From assembly GCA_022712895.1 (NCBI GenBank), contig JAFLJS010000075.1, positions 49,788-113,787 of the forward strand: a stretch of 64,000 bases of DNA, given 5' to 3'. This DNA is from Desulfocapsa sp. (lineage in GTDB: Bacteria; Desulfobacterota; Desulfobulbia; Desulfobulbales; Desulfocapsaceae). The notes under the pieces are model-generated. The model was not told the DNA's origin, made no database searches, and worked only from the letters and a program-made list of their open reading frames with translations. The position numbers and the translations under genes are program-made. Each line of letters opens with the position of its first letter. Position 1 is the first letter of the stretch. Shown here piece after piece: positions 1-7,518 of this stretch.

Positions 1-136
1 CGGAAAGGGCCACCTGAATCAGCCCAAGGCGTGGGTAGTATGTTCGTTCCCATACAAATTCTGTATCTATGGCTACTGCGTCAGTTTTGTGAGCACGGGC
101 CATAAGTGCTTCGAGATCTTTTACTGTTGTAATCAT
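1..136 (-). CDS. rnd: Ribonuclease D-like 3'-5' exonuclease, N-terminal part (runs off the window)
   Basis: The 45 codons visible on the minus strand encode a DEDD-family exonuclease N-terminus: VAIDTEFVWERTYYPRLGLI contains the first exonuclease motif, with Asp24 and Glu26 as the expected metal ligands. RNase D trims tRNA and other RNA 3' ends. The rest of the gene lies left of position 1. I chose the ATG at 134-136 because it gives the usual RNase D start a short distance before the DxE motif. The frame stays open to another ATG at 233-235, which would add 33 residues beginning with a hydrophobic segment; neither start has a good ribosome binding site. It is divergent from yejB. Identification is firm for the family, less so for RNase D over another DEDD exonuclease. 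Confidence 0.78.
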   Translation of the reverse strand, partial: MITTVKDLEALMARAHKTDAVAIDTEFVWERTYYPRLGLIQVALS

Positions 137-235
137 TTGCTTGCTATCAGTTGAGTTGAATTTTGTTTCTGGTTCTATGTCTGTAACAAGCCATACCAGT
201 ACTAAAAATACAAGGATTAAAAAACTATATTGCAT

Positions 236-369
236 CTGGTCAACTTCGATTTATGACAGAGAAAAGTAAAAATCGCCATTCAATATAGTGTTCGTATTGG
301 TATAAAGACTGTGTCAGGTTCTTTTCAGTAAACGTGAAGAGATTTTAAAGGTACTAAATCATCCAGTAA
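236..369. other. Divergent intergenic region between rnd and yejB
   Basis: These 134 bases separate two divergent genes, so both promoters should be here. A TATAAA hexamer at 301-306 could serve as a -10 for yejB, but no convincing -35 lies 17 bases upstream. No terminator or repeat is seen. Confidence 0.3.
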
Positions 370-1428
370 TTGGGATCTTATTTGTTATTCTATATTTTAA
401 AACGTATTGCGTTAATGGTTCCCACATTGTTTGGAGTGATGCTCCTGACCTTTGCGGTGACACAGTTTGTCCCTGGCGGCCCTGTCGAGCAGCTACTGTC
501 TGAGATGGAAGGGTTTGGCAAGGGAGGCGAAGTCGCTGCTGGTACATCCATGTACCGTGGCGGTTCTGGGCTTGATGCTGAGCGTGTCGAAAAATTAAAA
601 AAGCTCTATGGCTTTGATAAGCCACCATTGACACGTTTTTTGTCAATGATGAAAAATTATCTGGTTTTTGATTTTGGAACGTCCTATTATTATCAGGAAT
701 CTGTTGTGAATCTTGTTATTTCCCGGATGCCTGTCTCCATGTCATTAGGGCTGTGGAGTTTTATCATCGTATACGGAGTCTGTATTCCCCTTGGCATTCA
801 CAAGGCGGTACGGGACGGCTCACGATTTGATATCCTGAGCTCTACTGCTATTCTTATAGGCTACGCAATCCCTGGATTTGTGCTGGCAATTGTTTTAATC
901 GTGCTTTTTGGAGGCGGCTCCTTCTGGAATCTCTTTCCGCTTAGAGGTATTGTTTCCGATGGCTGGTCAGAGATGGGCACCATGCATAAAATCCTCGATT
1001 ATCTCTGGCATATGGTATTACCTATCCTTTCTGGGGCTGTAGGGAGTCTGGCCGTTATGACCATGCTTACTAAAAACTCATTTTTAGAAGAGATACGCAA
1101 ACAGTATGTACTCACGGCACGTGCCAAAGGCTTGAGTGAACAGCAGGTTTTGTATAAACATGTTTTTCGTAATGGTATTATACCTATTATAACCGGTTTT
1201 CCTGGTTATTTTATTGCCGCTTTTTTTACTGGAAGTCTGCTTATTGAGACTATATTTTCGCTGGATGGGATGGGGCTTCTTGCCTACCAGTCTGTCTTGA
1301 ATCGTGATTATCCTGTTGTCTTGGGTACTCTTTATTTTTTCACTATTATCGGCCTGTTCTCACGTCTCTTGTCAGATTTAAGCTATGTGATGGTTGATCC
1401 GAGGATTAGTTTTGACAGTGCCGAATAG
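370..1428 (+). CDS. yejB: Microcin C/peptide ABC transporter permease YejB
   Basis: A 352-residue inner-membrane permease of the binding-protein-dependent transport (OppB-like) type. It closely follows E. coli YejB from memory: N-terminal hydrophobic helix, APGGPVEQ-like motif (here FVPGGPVEQLL), FDKP, SRFDILSS, LFPLRG, and the ATPase-contacting EAA loop LTARAKGLSEQQVLYKHVFRNG, ending VDPRISF. YejABEF imports oligopeptides, including microcin C in enterobacteria. The start is TTG at 370, directly after an in-frame stop; TTG at 382 is an alternative, and there is no well-placed Shine-Dalgarno. yejE overlaps its 3' end. No binding protein or ATPase gene is adjacent, so those parts must come from elsewhere. 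Confidence 0.9.
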   Translation: MGSYLLFYILKRIALMVPTLFGVMLLTFAVTQFVPGGPVEQLLSEMEGFGKGGEVAAGTSMYRGGSGLDAERVEKLKKLYGFDKPPLTRFLSMMKNYLVFDFGTSYYYQESVVNLVISRMPVSMSLGLWSFIIVYGVCIPLGIHKAVRDGSRFDILSSTAILIGYAIPGFVLAIVLIVLFGGGSFWNLFPLRGIVSDGWSEMGTMHKILDYLWHMVLPILSGAVGSLAVMTMLTKNSFLEEIRKQYVLTARAKGLSEQQVLYKHVFRNGIIPIITGFPGYFIAAFFTGSLLIETIFSLDGMGLLAYQSVLNRDYPVVLGTLYFFTIIGLFSRLLSDLSYVMVDPRISFDSAE

Positions 1429-2458
1429 TAGTCCTGATACTCATATATCTCTGTCTAAAAGACGGTGGCGAAGGTTTTGTCGTAACAGGCGTGGTTTCTA
1501 TAGTCTGCTCATCTTTGGTTCGCTCTTTTTCCTCTCCCTGTTTGCTGAAGCTATTTCCAACGATGTACCTTTGCTTGTTGTGTACGAAGGTGAAAACTAC
1601 TTTCCTCTTTTTGTAGAGTACCCTGAAACAACGTTTGGTGGAGATTTTGAAACAGAGACAGACTACCTTGATCCTTATATGGCAGAGTTGATGAGCAGCG
1701 GGGAGAATAAAGTTTATTTTCCTGTAAATAAACATAGTTACCAGTCCATTAATTTCGATATCGATGGCCCGGTTCCGTCACCTCCCACCAGAGAAAATAT
1801 AATGGGGACTGATGACCGGGGCCGTGATGTCTTTGCGCGGCTTCTCTATGGGTTTCGCTTGAGTGTGCTTTTCGGATTTGCCCTCACCGCAGTTGGTACC
1901 ATAGTTGGAATTATCTCAGGGGCTGTCCAGGGGTATTTTGGTGGTAGAACGGATCTGTTTTTTCAGCGTTTTATCGAAATCTGGGGTGCCATGCCAGAGT
2001 TGTATCTGTTAATTATTTTCGCTTCAATTTTTAAGCCCAGTGTTCTGCTTTTGTTAGCACTGCTTTCCCTTTTTAGCTGGATGGGGCTCTCTGATTATGT
2101 GCGAGCAGAATTTCTAAAAGGTAGAAATATGGAATATGTGAAAGCAGCCCGAGCACTTGGTGTTTCCAATGTTACCATAATGTATCGTCATCTTCTGCCA
2201 AATGGTATGACACCTGTGATTACTTTTCTTCCTTTTCGTATGTCTGCCTCAATCCTTGCTCTCACAAGTCTTGATTTTTTGGGATTGGGAGTGCCTCCTT
2301 CAACACCATCTCTTGGTGAACTCCTGGCGCAGGGTAAAGCAAATATAGATGCATGGTGGCTTTCGCTTTCTACTTTTACTGTTCTTGTCGGTACCCTTGT
2401 TCTTCTGATTTTTATAGGAGAGGCCTTGCGCGAAACCTTTGACCCAAGAAAAACCTGA
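1412..2458 (+). CDS. yejE: Microcin C/peptide ABC transporter permease YejE
   Basis: The second permease of the Yej system, about 348 residues, with a large periplasmic insert after the first helix (residues about 40-130) as in E. coli YejE. Family landmarks are the WRRFCRNRRGFYSL N-terminus, INFDIDGPVPSPPTREN, MGTDDRGRDVFARLLYG, the EAA loop YVKAARALGVSNVTIMYRHL, TSLDFLGLG and a terminal FDPRK. I placed the start at TTG 1412 because GAGG at 1401-1404 is seven bases upstream; TTG 1394 and GTG 1418 are in frame too. The gene overlaps yejB by 17 bases, so translation is probably coupled. It is followed by an ordinary 205-base gap before mlaE. Confidence 0.9.
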   Translation: MTVPNSSPDTHISLSKRRWRRFCRNRRGFYSLLIFGSLFFLSLFAEAISNDVPLLVVYEGENYFPLFVEYPETTFGGDFETETDYLDPYMAELMSSGENKVYFPVNKHSYQSINFDIDGPVPSPPTRENIMGTDDRGRDVFARLLYGFRLSVLFGFALTAVGTIVGIISGAVQGYFGGRTDLFFQRFIEIWGAMPELYLLIIFASIFKPSVLLLLALLSLFSWMGLSDYVRAEFLKGRNMEYVKAARALGVSNVTIMYRHLLPNGMTPVITFLPFRMSASILALTSLDFLGLGVPPSTPSLGELLAQGKANIDAWWLSLSTFTVLVGTLVLLIFIGEALRETFDPRKT

Positions 2459-2554
2459 TTATTTCAGTAAATACTTTTATAGTCCAAATTGGCGTTGCTA
2501 CACAATTGTTATAGTTATTACTAATTTTTGCGTAAACGGAATTGTTCTCAGTCA

Positions 2555-2583
2555 TTGACATTCTCTATTTCTGATTTTAGTAT
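2555..2583 (+). promoter_or_regulatory. Candidate sigma-70 promoter for the mla operon
   Basis: TTGACA at 2555-2560 and TAGTAT at 2578-2583 are separated by 17 bases. The -35 is perfect and the -10 matches four of six. Transcription would start about 75 bases before mlaE. Prediction only. Confidence 0.5.
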
Positions 2584-2663
2584 AAAAAATGTTATGGAAA
2601 TTGGCCAATTACTTGCCTATTTTAACTCTTATCTTTAAATAAAAACTTTTATAGACAGTCTCT

Positions 2664-3455
2664 ATGCGTACAAACTCTATAAGCAGATTCGGGAATTCCG
2701 GAATTTCTGTTATCACAGATCTTGGTCGTATGGGAGTGTATCTGCTGAAAATATTTCAGGGTTGTTTTAAATTACCGTTCAGGTTTTCTGAATTTATGCG
2801 GCAGATGCATTTTATAGGTGTGGGCTCTCTTGTCGTTATCTTTTTCACAGCTGCCTCCACCGGCATGGTGCTGGGCCTACAAGGGTACTATTCCCTGCAT
2901 AAATTTGGTGCAGAGGGTATGCTTGGGTCTGCGGTGTCGTTAACGTTGATCATGGAACTTGGACCTGTTTTGACGGCATTGATGGTAGCGGGTAGAGCAG
3001 GGTCAGCCATGTGTGCAGAGCTTGGCATTATGCGGATTTCTGAACAAATTGATGCGTTGGAGTGTATGGCCATTGACCCCTTTCGTTACCTTATCTCGCC
3101 AAAGCTCCTGGCAGCCCTTATCTCTGTTCCTTTACTTACTGTTTTGTTCGACGTTGTTGGCATTGCAGGGGGGTATGTCGCTGGGGTGCATCTGATGGGG
3201 GTGAATCCCGGTAGCTATTTTGAGGGCATGCGGTCAAGTGTAACCAATCATGATATAATCTTAGGGACTGTAAAGTCTTTTGTTTTTGCAATACTTATTG
3301 TCTGGATCTGTACCGGGCGTGGCTATCTTGTGCACCAGATTCGTGGTGCCGGTTTTGGTGCAGGCAGTGTTTCAAAAGTAACTACCCAGGCAGTTGTTTT
3401 GTCTTCGATCTCAGTTCTTGTTTTTGATTACCTGTTGACGGCTATTTTACTATGA
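2664..3455 (+). CDS. mlaE: Phospholipid ABC transporter permease MlaE
   Basis: A 263-residue integral membrane permease of the MlaE/YrbE family that keeps outer-membrane lipid asymmetry together with MlaF, D, C and A. Typical family features: several hydrophobic helices, MVLGLQGYYSLHKFG, the ELGPVLTALMVAGRAGSAMCAELG block near residues 95-120, IDALECMAIDPFRYLI, and a C-terminal membrane segment. The ATG at 2664 gives the usual N-terminal length though no strong ribosome binding site precedes it. Its stop codon overlaps the mlaF start (ATGA), showing translational coupling. It is the first gene of the operon mlaE-F-D-A-C plus a cNMP-binding protein. Confidence 0.92.
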   Translation: MRTNSISRFGNSGISVITDLGRMGVYLLKIFQGCFKLPFRFSEFMRQMHFIGVGSLVVIFFTAASTGMVLGLQGYYSLHKFGAEGMLGSAVSLTLIMELGPVLTALMVAGRAGSAMCAELGIMRISEQIDALECMAIDPFRYLISPKLLAALISVPLLTVLFDVVGIAGGYVAGVHLMGVNPGSYFEGMRSSVTNHDIILGTVKSFVFAILIVWICTGRGYLVHQIRGAGFGAGSVSKVTTQAVVLSSISVLVFDYLLTAILL

Positions 3456-4237
3456 GTGAAAACGCAATTGTCTTTAAAGACGTGCTCAAATCTTTTGAGA
3501 AGGAAGATGGCAGCAGGCAGATTGTTTTAGATCGAGTTAATTTCGTAATACCTGCAGGAAAAACCACAGTTGTTGCTGGTGGCAGTGGGCAGGGGAAGAG
3601 TGTTACGTTAAAGCTTATACTTGCCCTTATGCAAGCTGACAGCGGTAGCATTATAGTCGGGGGAAAGGATATTACTGGCATACGTGGTGGACGCCTGAAA
3701 AAACTGCGGACTCGCTTTGGTGTGCTTTTTCAGGGGGCGGCCCTTTTCGATTCCATGACAGTCTTTGACAATGTTGCACTGCCTCTTCGTGAGCGAACAA
3801 AAAAAACCGAAATTGAAATTAAAAAGCAGGTGTTGGAGAGTCTTGATCAACTGGAGTTGCTTGGCCATGAGAATAAGTTTCCAGCACAACTCAGTGGTGG
3901 CATGAAAAAAAGAGCGGGTCTTGCAAGGGCCTTGCAACTGCAACCGGAAATAATGCTTTTTGATGAACCCACAACAGGTCTTGATCCGGTCATGACCCAG
4001 GAAATCTATCAGCTTTTTGCAAGAACACAGAAGCTGGTTGGTTATACCTCAATCATTGTGAGTCATGATATCCCCAAAATTTTCAATCTCGCGGATCAAG
4101 TTATAGTGTTAAATAATGGAGTGATGGATGTCTTTCCGTCGCCTGAAGAAATACAATGGTCGCAAAAAACCCATATTAAAAATTTTGTACAAACAACTAT
4201 GGGTGAAATTTATCAGAGTCATTTGGTGGAGAAATGA
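3452..4237 (+). CDS. mlaF: Phospholipid ABC transporter ATP-binding protein MlaF
   Basis: A 261-residue cytoplasmic ATPase. Walker A is GGSGQGKS (43-50), the Q-loop is LFQGA (92-96), the ABC signature is LSGGM (147-151) and Walker B is IMLFDEPTTGLDP (167-179); a switch-histidine context VSHDI follows. MlaF powers lipid movement through MlaE. It overlaps mlaE by four bases at its start and mlaD by four bases at its end, both ATGA arrangements. All catalytic motifs are intact. Its length is normal for the family. Confidence 0.94.
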   Translation: MSENAIVFKDVLKSFEKEDGSRQIVLDRVNFVIPAGKTTVVAGGSGQGKSVTLKLILALMQADSGSIIVGGKDITGIRGGRLKKLRTRFGVLFQGAALFDSMTVFDNVALPLRERTKKTEIEIKKQVLESLDQLELLGHENKFPAQLSGGMKKRAGLARALQLQPEIMLFDEPTTGLDPVMTQEIYQLFARTQKLVGYTSIIVSHDIPKIFNLADQVIVLNNGVMDVFPSPEEIQWSQKTHIKNFVQTTMGEIYQSHLVEK

Positions 4238-4680
4238 AAAACAGCATAGAGTTTATGGTCGGTTTTTTTATGATTGCCGGTTTTCTGGCCTTTGGCTACT
4301 TGGCTCTGCAGCTTGGTGAAGTCGCACTATTTTCTGACAGCAAAAACTACACCGTAGTTGCCCAGTTTGATAATATTGCAGGGGTTAAGAAAGGCGCTTC
4401 TGTGCAGGTTGCCGGTGTGGCTGTCGGGCAGGTTGGTAAAATATGGCTCGACGAAGACAGTTATGCAAATGTCGCCTTGCTTGTTGAGAAAGGTTTGCAG
4501 CTCCCCATCGATTCCACAGCTTCTGTGAAATCACAGGGGTTGATTGGGGACAAGTTTATTGCACTGAGTGTTGGTGGTGAAGAAGAGTTGTTTAAAGATG
4601 GTGGTCTGTTAACCGATACTGAATCTTCCGTTGATATTGAGTCGTTAATTAGTAAGTTTGCCTTTGGTAGTGTGGAGTAG
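4234..4680 (+). CDS. mlaD: MCE-domain lipid-binding protein MlaD
   Basis: A 148-residue protein with one N-terminal transmembrane helix (MVGFFMIAGFLAFGYLALQL, residues about 9-28) and a single MCE domain (about 38-120: VVAQFDNIAGVKKGASVQVA, then SVKSQGLIGDKFIALSVGG). MlaD forms a hexameric ring on MlaE in the periplasm that passes phospholipid to or from MlaC. It starts inside the mlaF stop codon (ATGA) and is followed by mlaA after 23 bases. Nothing is unusual for a short, single-domain MlaD. Confidence 0.93.
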   Translation: MKNSIEFMVGFFMIAGFLAFGYLALQLGEVALFSDSKNYTVVAQFDNIAGVKKGASVQVAGVAVGQVGKIWLDEDSYANVALLVEKGLQLPIDSTASVKSQGLIGDKFIALSVGGEEELFKDGGLLTDTESSVDIESLISKFAFGSVE

Positions 4681-4703
4681 GGTTAAGCCAGGTAACGCAA
4701 ACG

Positions 4704-5546
4704 ATGAAATATTTTATTCACATTTTACTGTTTTTTACGCTGACTGGCTGTGCCGGAAATATACCAGGCGATGATCTTGCGTCTGTCGATCCCACAGGAG
4801 AGAGTGTAAATATAAAAGAAGTATCCGACACCGACTCATTTCTTGATGATGATTTCGATGACCTGGATGATTTTGATGATTTCGGCGGAGAAGTGGCAGA
4901 TCTTCCCAGTTATTCAGATCCTCTTGAACCGATGAATCGTCTGTTTTTTAGTTTTAACGATAAGCTTTACTACTGGCTTTTAAAGCCTGTCAGCAATACA
5001 TACTCTGCCATACTGCCTTTTGATATTCGGTTGAGTATTGGGAATTTCGTCAATAACATTGCGGCTCCCATACGTTTGTTGAATAATTTGCTACAATGGA
5101 AACTTGAAGAGTCCGGCATTGTTATCTCGCGGTTCGTGATAAACAGTACTCTTGGTGTCTACGGGTTTGGAGACCCTGCCTTTAGAGAGTTTGGGCTTGA
5201 GCCCAAACCTGAAGATTTTGGCCAGACATTAGGGGTGTGGGGGGTTGGTGAAGGTATTTATTTCTGCTGGCCAATACTCGGACCCTCGAACGTGCGTGAT
5301 ACTATAGGGTTTGCAGCTGACGCCTATAGTCATCCCATGGTCTATTATGTTGATGAGCTTGCTGTGAGCGCAGGATATTATGTGGCTAGCAGAGTTAATT
5401 TACTTTCTCTGAATCCCGACGTGTATGAAGACTTAAAAAAATATTCTCTTGATCCGTATGTTTCCATGCGACAGGTTTATCTGGATTACAGGAGAGGTAA
5501 GATTGCTGATAAAGTGATGTTGCAAAAGACCGACAATCAACTGTGA
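4704..5546 (+). CDS. mlaA: Outer-membrane lipoprotein MlaA (VacJ family)
   Basis: A 280-residue predicted lipoprotein: the signal peptide ends in LTGC, with Cys16 the lipidation site. The VacJ/MlaA domain starts near residue 72 (DPLEPMNRLFFSFNDKLYYW) and continues with LPFDIRLSIGNFVNNIAAPI, FVINSTLGVYGFGDPA, PEDFGQTLGVWGVGEG and LGPSNVRDTIG. MlaA removes phospholipids from the outer leaflet of the outer membrane and hands them to MlaC. Between lipobox and domain is a low-complexity, very acidic stretch (about residues 45-62) of Asp and Phe/Leu that I do not recall in enterobacterial MlaA. Here mlaA is within the mla operon rather than separate. Confidence 0.92.
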   Translation: MKYFIHILLFFTLTGCAGNIPGDDLASVDPTGESVNIKEVSDTDSFLDDDFDDLDDFDDFGGEVADLPSYSDPLEPMNRLFFSFNDKLYYWLLKPVSNTYSAILPFDIRLSIGNFVNNIAAPIRLLNNLLQWKLEESGIVISRFVINSTLGVYGFGDPAFREFGLEPKPEDFGQTLGVWGVGEGIYFCWPILGPSNVRDTIGFAADAYSHPMVYYVDELAVSAGYYVASRVNLLSLNPDVYEDLKKYSLDPYVSMRQVYLDYRRGKIADKVMLQKTDNQL

Positions 5547-5585
5547 TTTAGGTGTTTGTTTTACTCTATTACTGAGAAAGGCGTG

Positions 5586-6230
5586 ATGGTAAGTATGATG
5601 AAATCTATGGAAAAATATAAATGTATACTCTTTGTCACATTGTTTATGGTGTTTTCTTGTTGTGTACTCTCTACGGCAGCACTTGCCATAAGCCCAACCG
5701 ATGAATTACGACCTACCCTGGATGGGATTGTTGAAATTATAACTAATCCCGTCTACGCTGGAGTCGAAAACAAAGAGCTGCGGCGAGAAAAGATTATGAT
5801 CATTGCAAAGCGTGGCTTTGATTTTGGGACAATGTCTAAACTGGTTCTCGGCAAAACCTATCGTAAACTTGACGAGCAACAGCGTGCATATTTTGAGGAA
5901 CTGTTCACAAAATTGCTGGAAAACGCATATATCGGAAAGCTGGAAAGCTATACGAGTCAAGTTACAAGGTATGCGGGGGAGCGGATCAAAGGGAAAAAAG
6001 CTGAAGTTAGTACTCAGGTAGAAAATAAAGGTGTTACCCTGCCTGTTAGTTACATTATGCTCCAAAATGAAAGTGGTTGGCAGGTTTATGATATTAAAAT
6101 AGAAGGTGTTCGTCTCCTGCGTAACTACAAGGCCCAGTTCAAATCAATCTTGCGAAAAGATAAGTTTGAAGGTCTGGTGAAAATTCTTGAAAAAAAGAAT
6201 GCGAGTTTTACCAAGGAAGGGAGTTCATAG
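5586..6230 (+). CDS. mlaC: Periplasmic phospholipid-binding protein MlaC (Ttg2D family)
   Basis: About 214 residues with an N-terminal signal peptide (hydrophobic run ILFVTLFMVFSCCVLSTAAL, cleavage near ALA). The mature part matches the Ttg2D/MlaC family: REKIMIIAKRGFDFGTMSKL, LGKTYRKLDEQQRAYFEELF, LENAYIGKLESY, then VSYIMLQNESGWQVYDIKIE and an RSIL-like segment. MlaC shuttles phospholipid between MlaA and MlaFED. I chose ATG 5586, just after AAAGG at 5577-5581; a longer form from TTG 5556 and shorter ones from ATG 5595/5598 are possible. Its stop codon overlaps the next gene's GTG. Confidence 0.9.
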   Translation: MVSMMKSMEKYKCILFVTLFMVFSCCVLSTAALAISPTDELRPTLDGIVEIITNPVYAGVENKELRREKIMIIAKRGFDFGTMSKLVLGKTYRKLDEQQRAYFEELFTKLLENAYIGKLESYTSQVTRYAGERIKGKKAEVSTQVENKGVTLPVSYIMLQNESGWQVYDIKIEGVRLLRNYKAQFKSILRKDKFEGLVKILEKKNASFTKEGSS

Positions 6231-6634
6231 TGGATGAGCGTGACTGGCAGTCTGTTTATTCGTTCTGTTCAGTAAAGAGCCTCCCTGCTGGACATGTGTT
6301 GTTTGACTATGGCGAGCCAGGGGAAGCGCTTTATTTTATACAGAGCGGTCGTCTGGCGGTACATAAATTCACAGGATTTCAAAAGAAGATGCAGGTGGTT
6401 GCTCTTCTTGATCAGGGGAGTGTCGCAGGGGAAGCAACCTTGCTGGATAATCATTGCCATAAAACAAAAGTAATAGCGATAGAAGACTCAGAGTTGTTGT
6501 ATTTGAGTGTGCAAAAATATCAAAAGCTACAGAAGGAACAGTCTGATCTTGCTTTTCGTCTTCTAGCGTATCTTTTCAGTATAACAAGCTTACGTCTTGA
6601 GAAAACCTCTGAACGGCTTGCGCAAATCCTATAA
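6230..6634 (+). CDS. Small cyclic-nucleotide-binding-domain protein at the end of the mla operon
   Basis: A 134-residue protein consisting almost only of one Crp/cNMP-binding beta-barrel: LPAGHVLFDYGEPGEALYFI (about 18-37), QSGRLAVH, then the phosphate-binding-cassette region DQGSVAGEATLLDNHCHKTK (about 63-82), followed by an alpha-helical C-terminus. There is no helix-turn-helix and no kinase, so it is a stand-alone sensor or binding module. The canonical Arg of a cAMP pocket is not evident, so ligand binding is uncertain. Its GTG start overlaps the mlaC stop (TAGTG), which ties it to lipid transport. It occupies the place of mlaB (STAS) in other operons. Domain call is confident; function unknown. 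Confidence 0.8.
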   Translation: MDERDWQSVYSFCSVKSLPAGHVLFDYGEPGEALYFIQSGRLAVHKFTGFQKKMQVVALLDQGSVAGEATLLDNHCHKTKVIAIEDSELLYLSVQKYQKLQKEQSDLAFRLLAYLFSITSLRLEKTSERLAQIL

Positions 6635-6762
6635 AATTATCCCTTTATTTCATGCGTTTTCCAAATAATTCTATCTATGAAATATTTTTCTGGCCATTAT
6701 TTCAGAAATTGAGTAAATTTACCAGTTTTGTTTAATGGTCTGTTAGTTTTGCTGGAGAGTAT

Positions 6763-7275
6763 GTGAAGATTTTACTTGCTGATATTGTCGGAAAAAGAGA
6801 ACAGTACGACTTTGTAGAATTAATTGATTCTCGCCTGCATGATTTCAGGCTGGAAGGGCCAGTTAAGGCAGGTTTACTTGCCAGACAGCAAAGTAAGAAG
6901 GTGTATACACTTTCTGGTTGGTTACAAGCATCTGCTAAGGTTGAATGCGACCGATGTGCTAAATCGATTTCCTTGCGTATTGACAGGGACTTTCGCTATG
7001 TTATAGACCTTAGTGAAGAGCCTGAAAGTGATGCAGAACATCAGTGTAGTGATGAAGAGTGTGAAGTACTACACCTTGAAGAAGCAGCTATTGACAGCGA
7101 AGTCATTGTTGCTGAACAGCTAGCGCTTGCCATACCTGTACAACGATTGTGTGACGATTCATGCAAAGGACTTTGTAGGGAGTGTGGCATTAATTTAAAT
7201 GAAAAGAAGTGTAAGTGTGGGGAGAGCAATTCAAACTCGCCCTTTGCTATATTAAAAACGTTACAACAAAAATAG
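6763..7275 (+). CDS. yceD: DUF177 / YceD family protein
   Basis: A 170-residue YceD-family protein, nearly always encoded directly before rpmF as here; in E. coli it is linked to 23S rRNA/large-subunit biogenesis. Visible features are a CDRC pair near residue 66 and a C-terminal cysteine cluster (CDDSCKGLCRECGINLN and KCKC) that looks like a zinc-binding knuckle. Start is GTG 6763, with GGAGAG at 6754-6759; the ATG two bases earlier is out of frame and stops at once. Forty-five bases separate it from rpmF. Confidence 0.88.
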   Translation: MKILLADIVGKREQYDFVELIDSRLHDFRLEGPVKAGLLARQQSKKVYTLSGWLQASAKVECDRCAKSISLRIDRDFRYVIDLSEEPESDAEHQCSDEECEVLHLEEAAIDSEVIVAEQLALAIPVQRLCDDSCKGLCRECGINLNEKKCKCGESNSNSPFAILKTLQQK

Positions 7276-7320
7276 ATTATTTACGCTGCCAGAGGGCAGT
7301 ATAGTTATCGGAGGTTTATC

Positions 7321-7509
7321 ATGGCTGTACCTAAAAGAAGACATTCTCGTTCCCGTACCCGTAAAAGAAGATCACATGACGCCCTGAGTGCACCAGGAAT
7401 TAATGTTTGTAAAGAGTGCGGAGAACCTAAAATGCCTCATCGTATCTGTCCCAGTTGCGGTATGTATAAGGGACGTTCCGTGTATAGTCTGGATGCTGAA
7501 TTAGAGTAG
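7321..7509 (+). CDS. rpmF: 50S ribosomal protein L32
   Basis: A 62-residue L32 with the basic N-terminus [20 protein letters not shown] and an intact zinc ribbon of four cysteines (C30, C33, C43, C46: CKECG and CPSCG). It is therefore the zinc-binding C+ form. GGAGG at 7311-7315 lies at good distance from the ATG. It sits between yceD and plsX, the common bacterial order, and plsX begins nine bases after its stop. Confidence 0.97.
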   Translation: MAVPKRRHSRSRTRKRRSHDALSAPGINVCKECGEPKMPHRICPSCGMYKGRSVYSLDAELE

Positions 7510-7518
7510 GGTTTACCA

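Noticed and set aside
359..646. 95-codon minus-strand reading frame within yejB
   Set aside because: It lies wholly opposite a well-identified permease gene and shows no family features.
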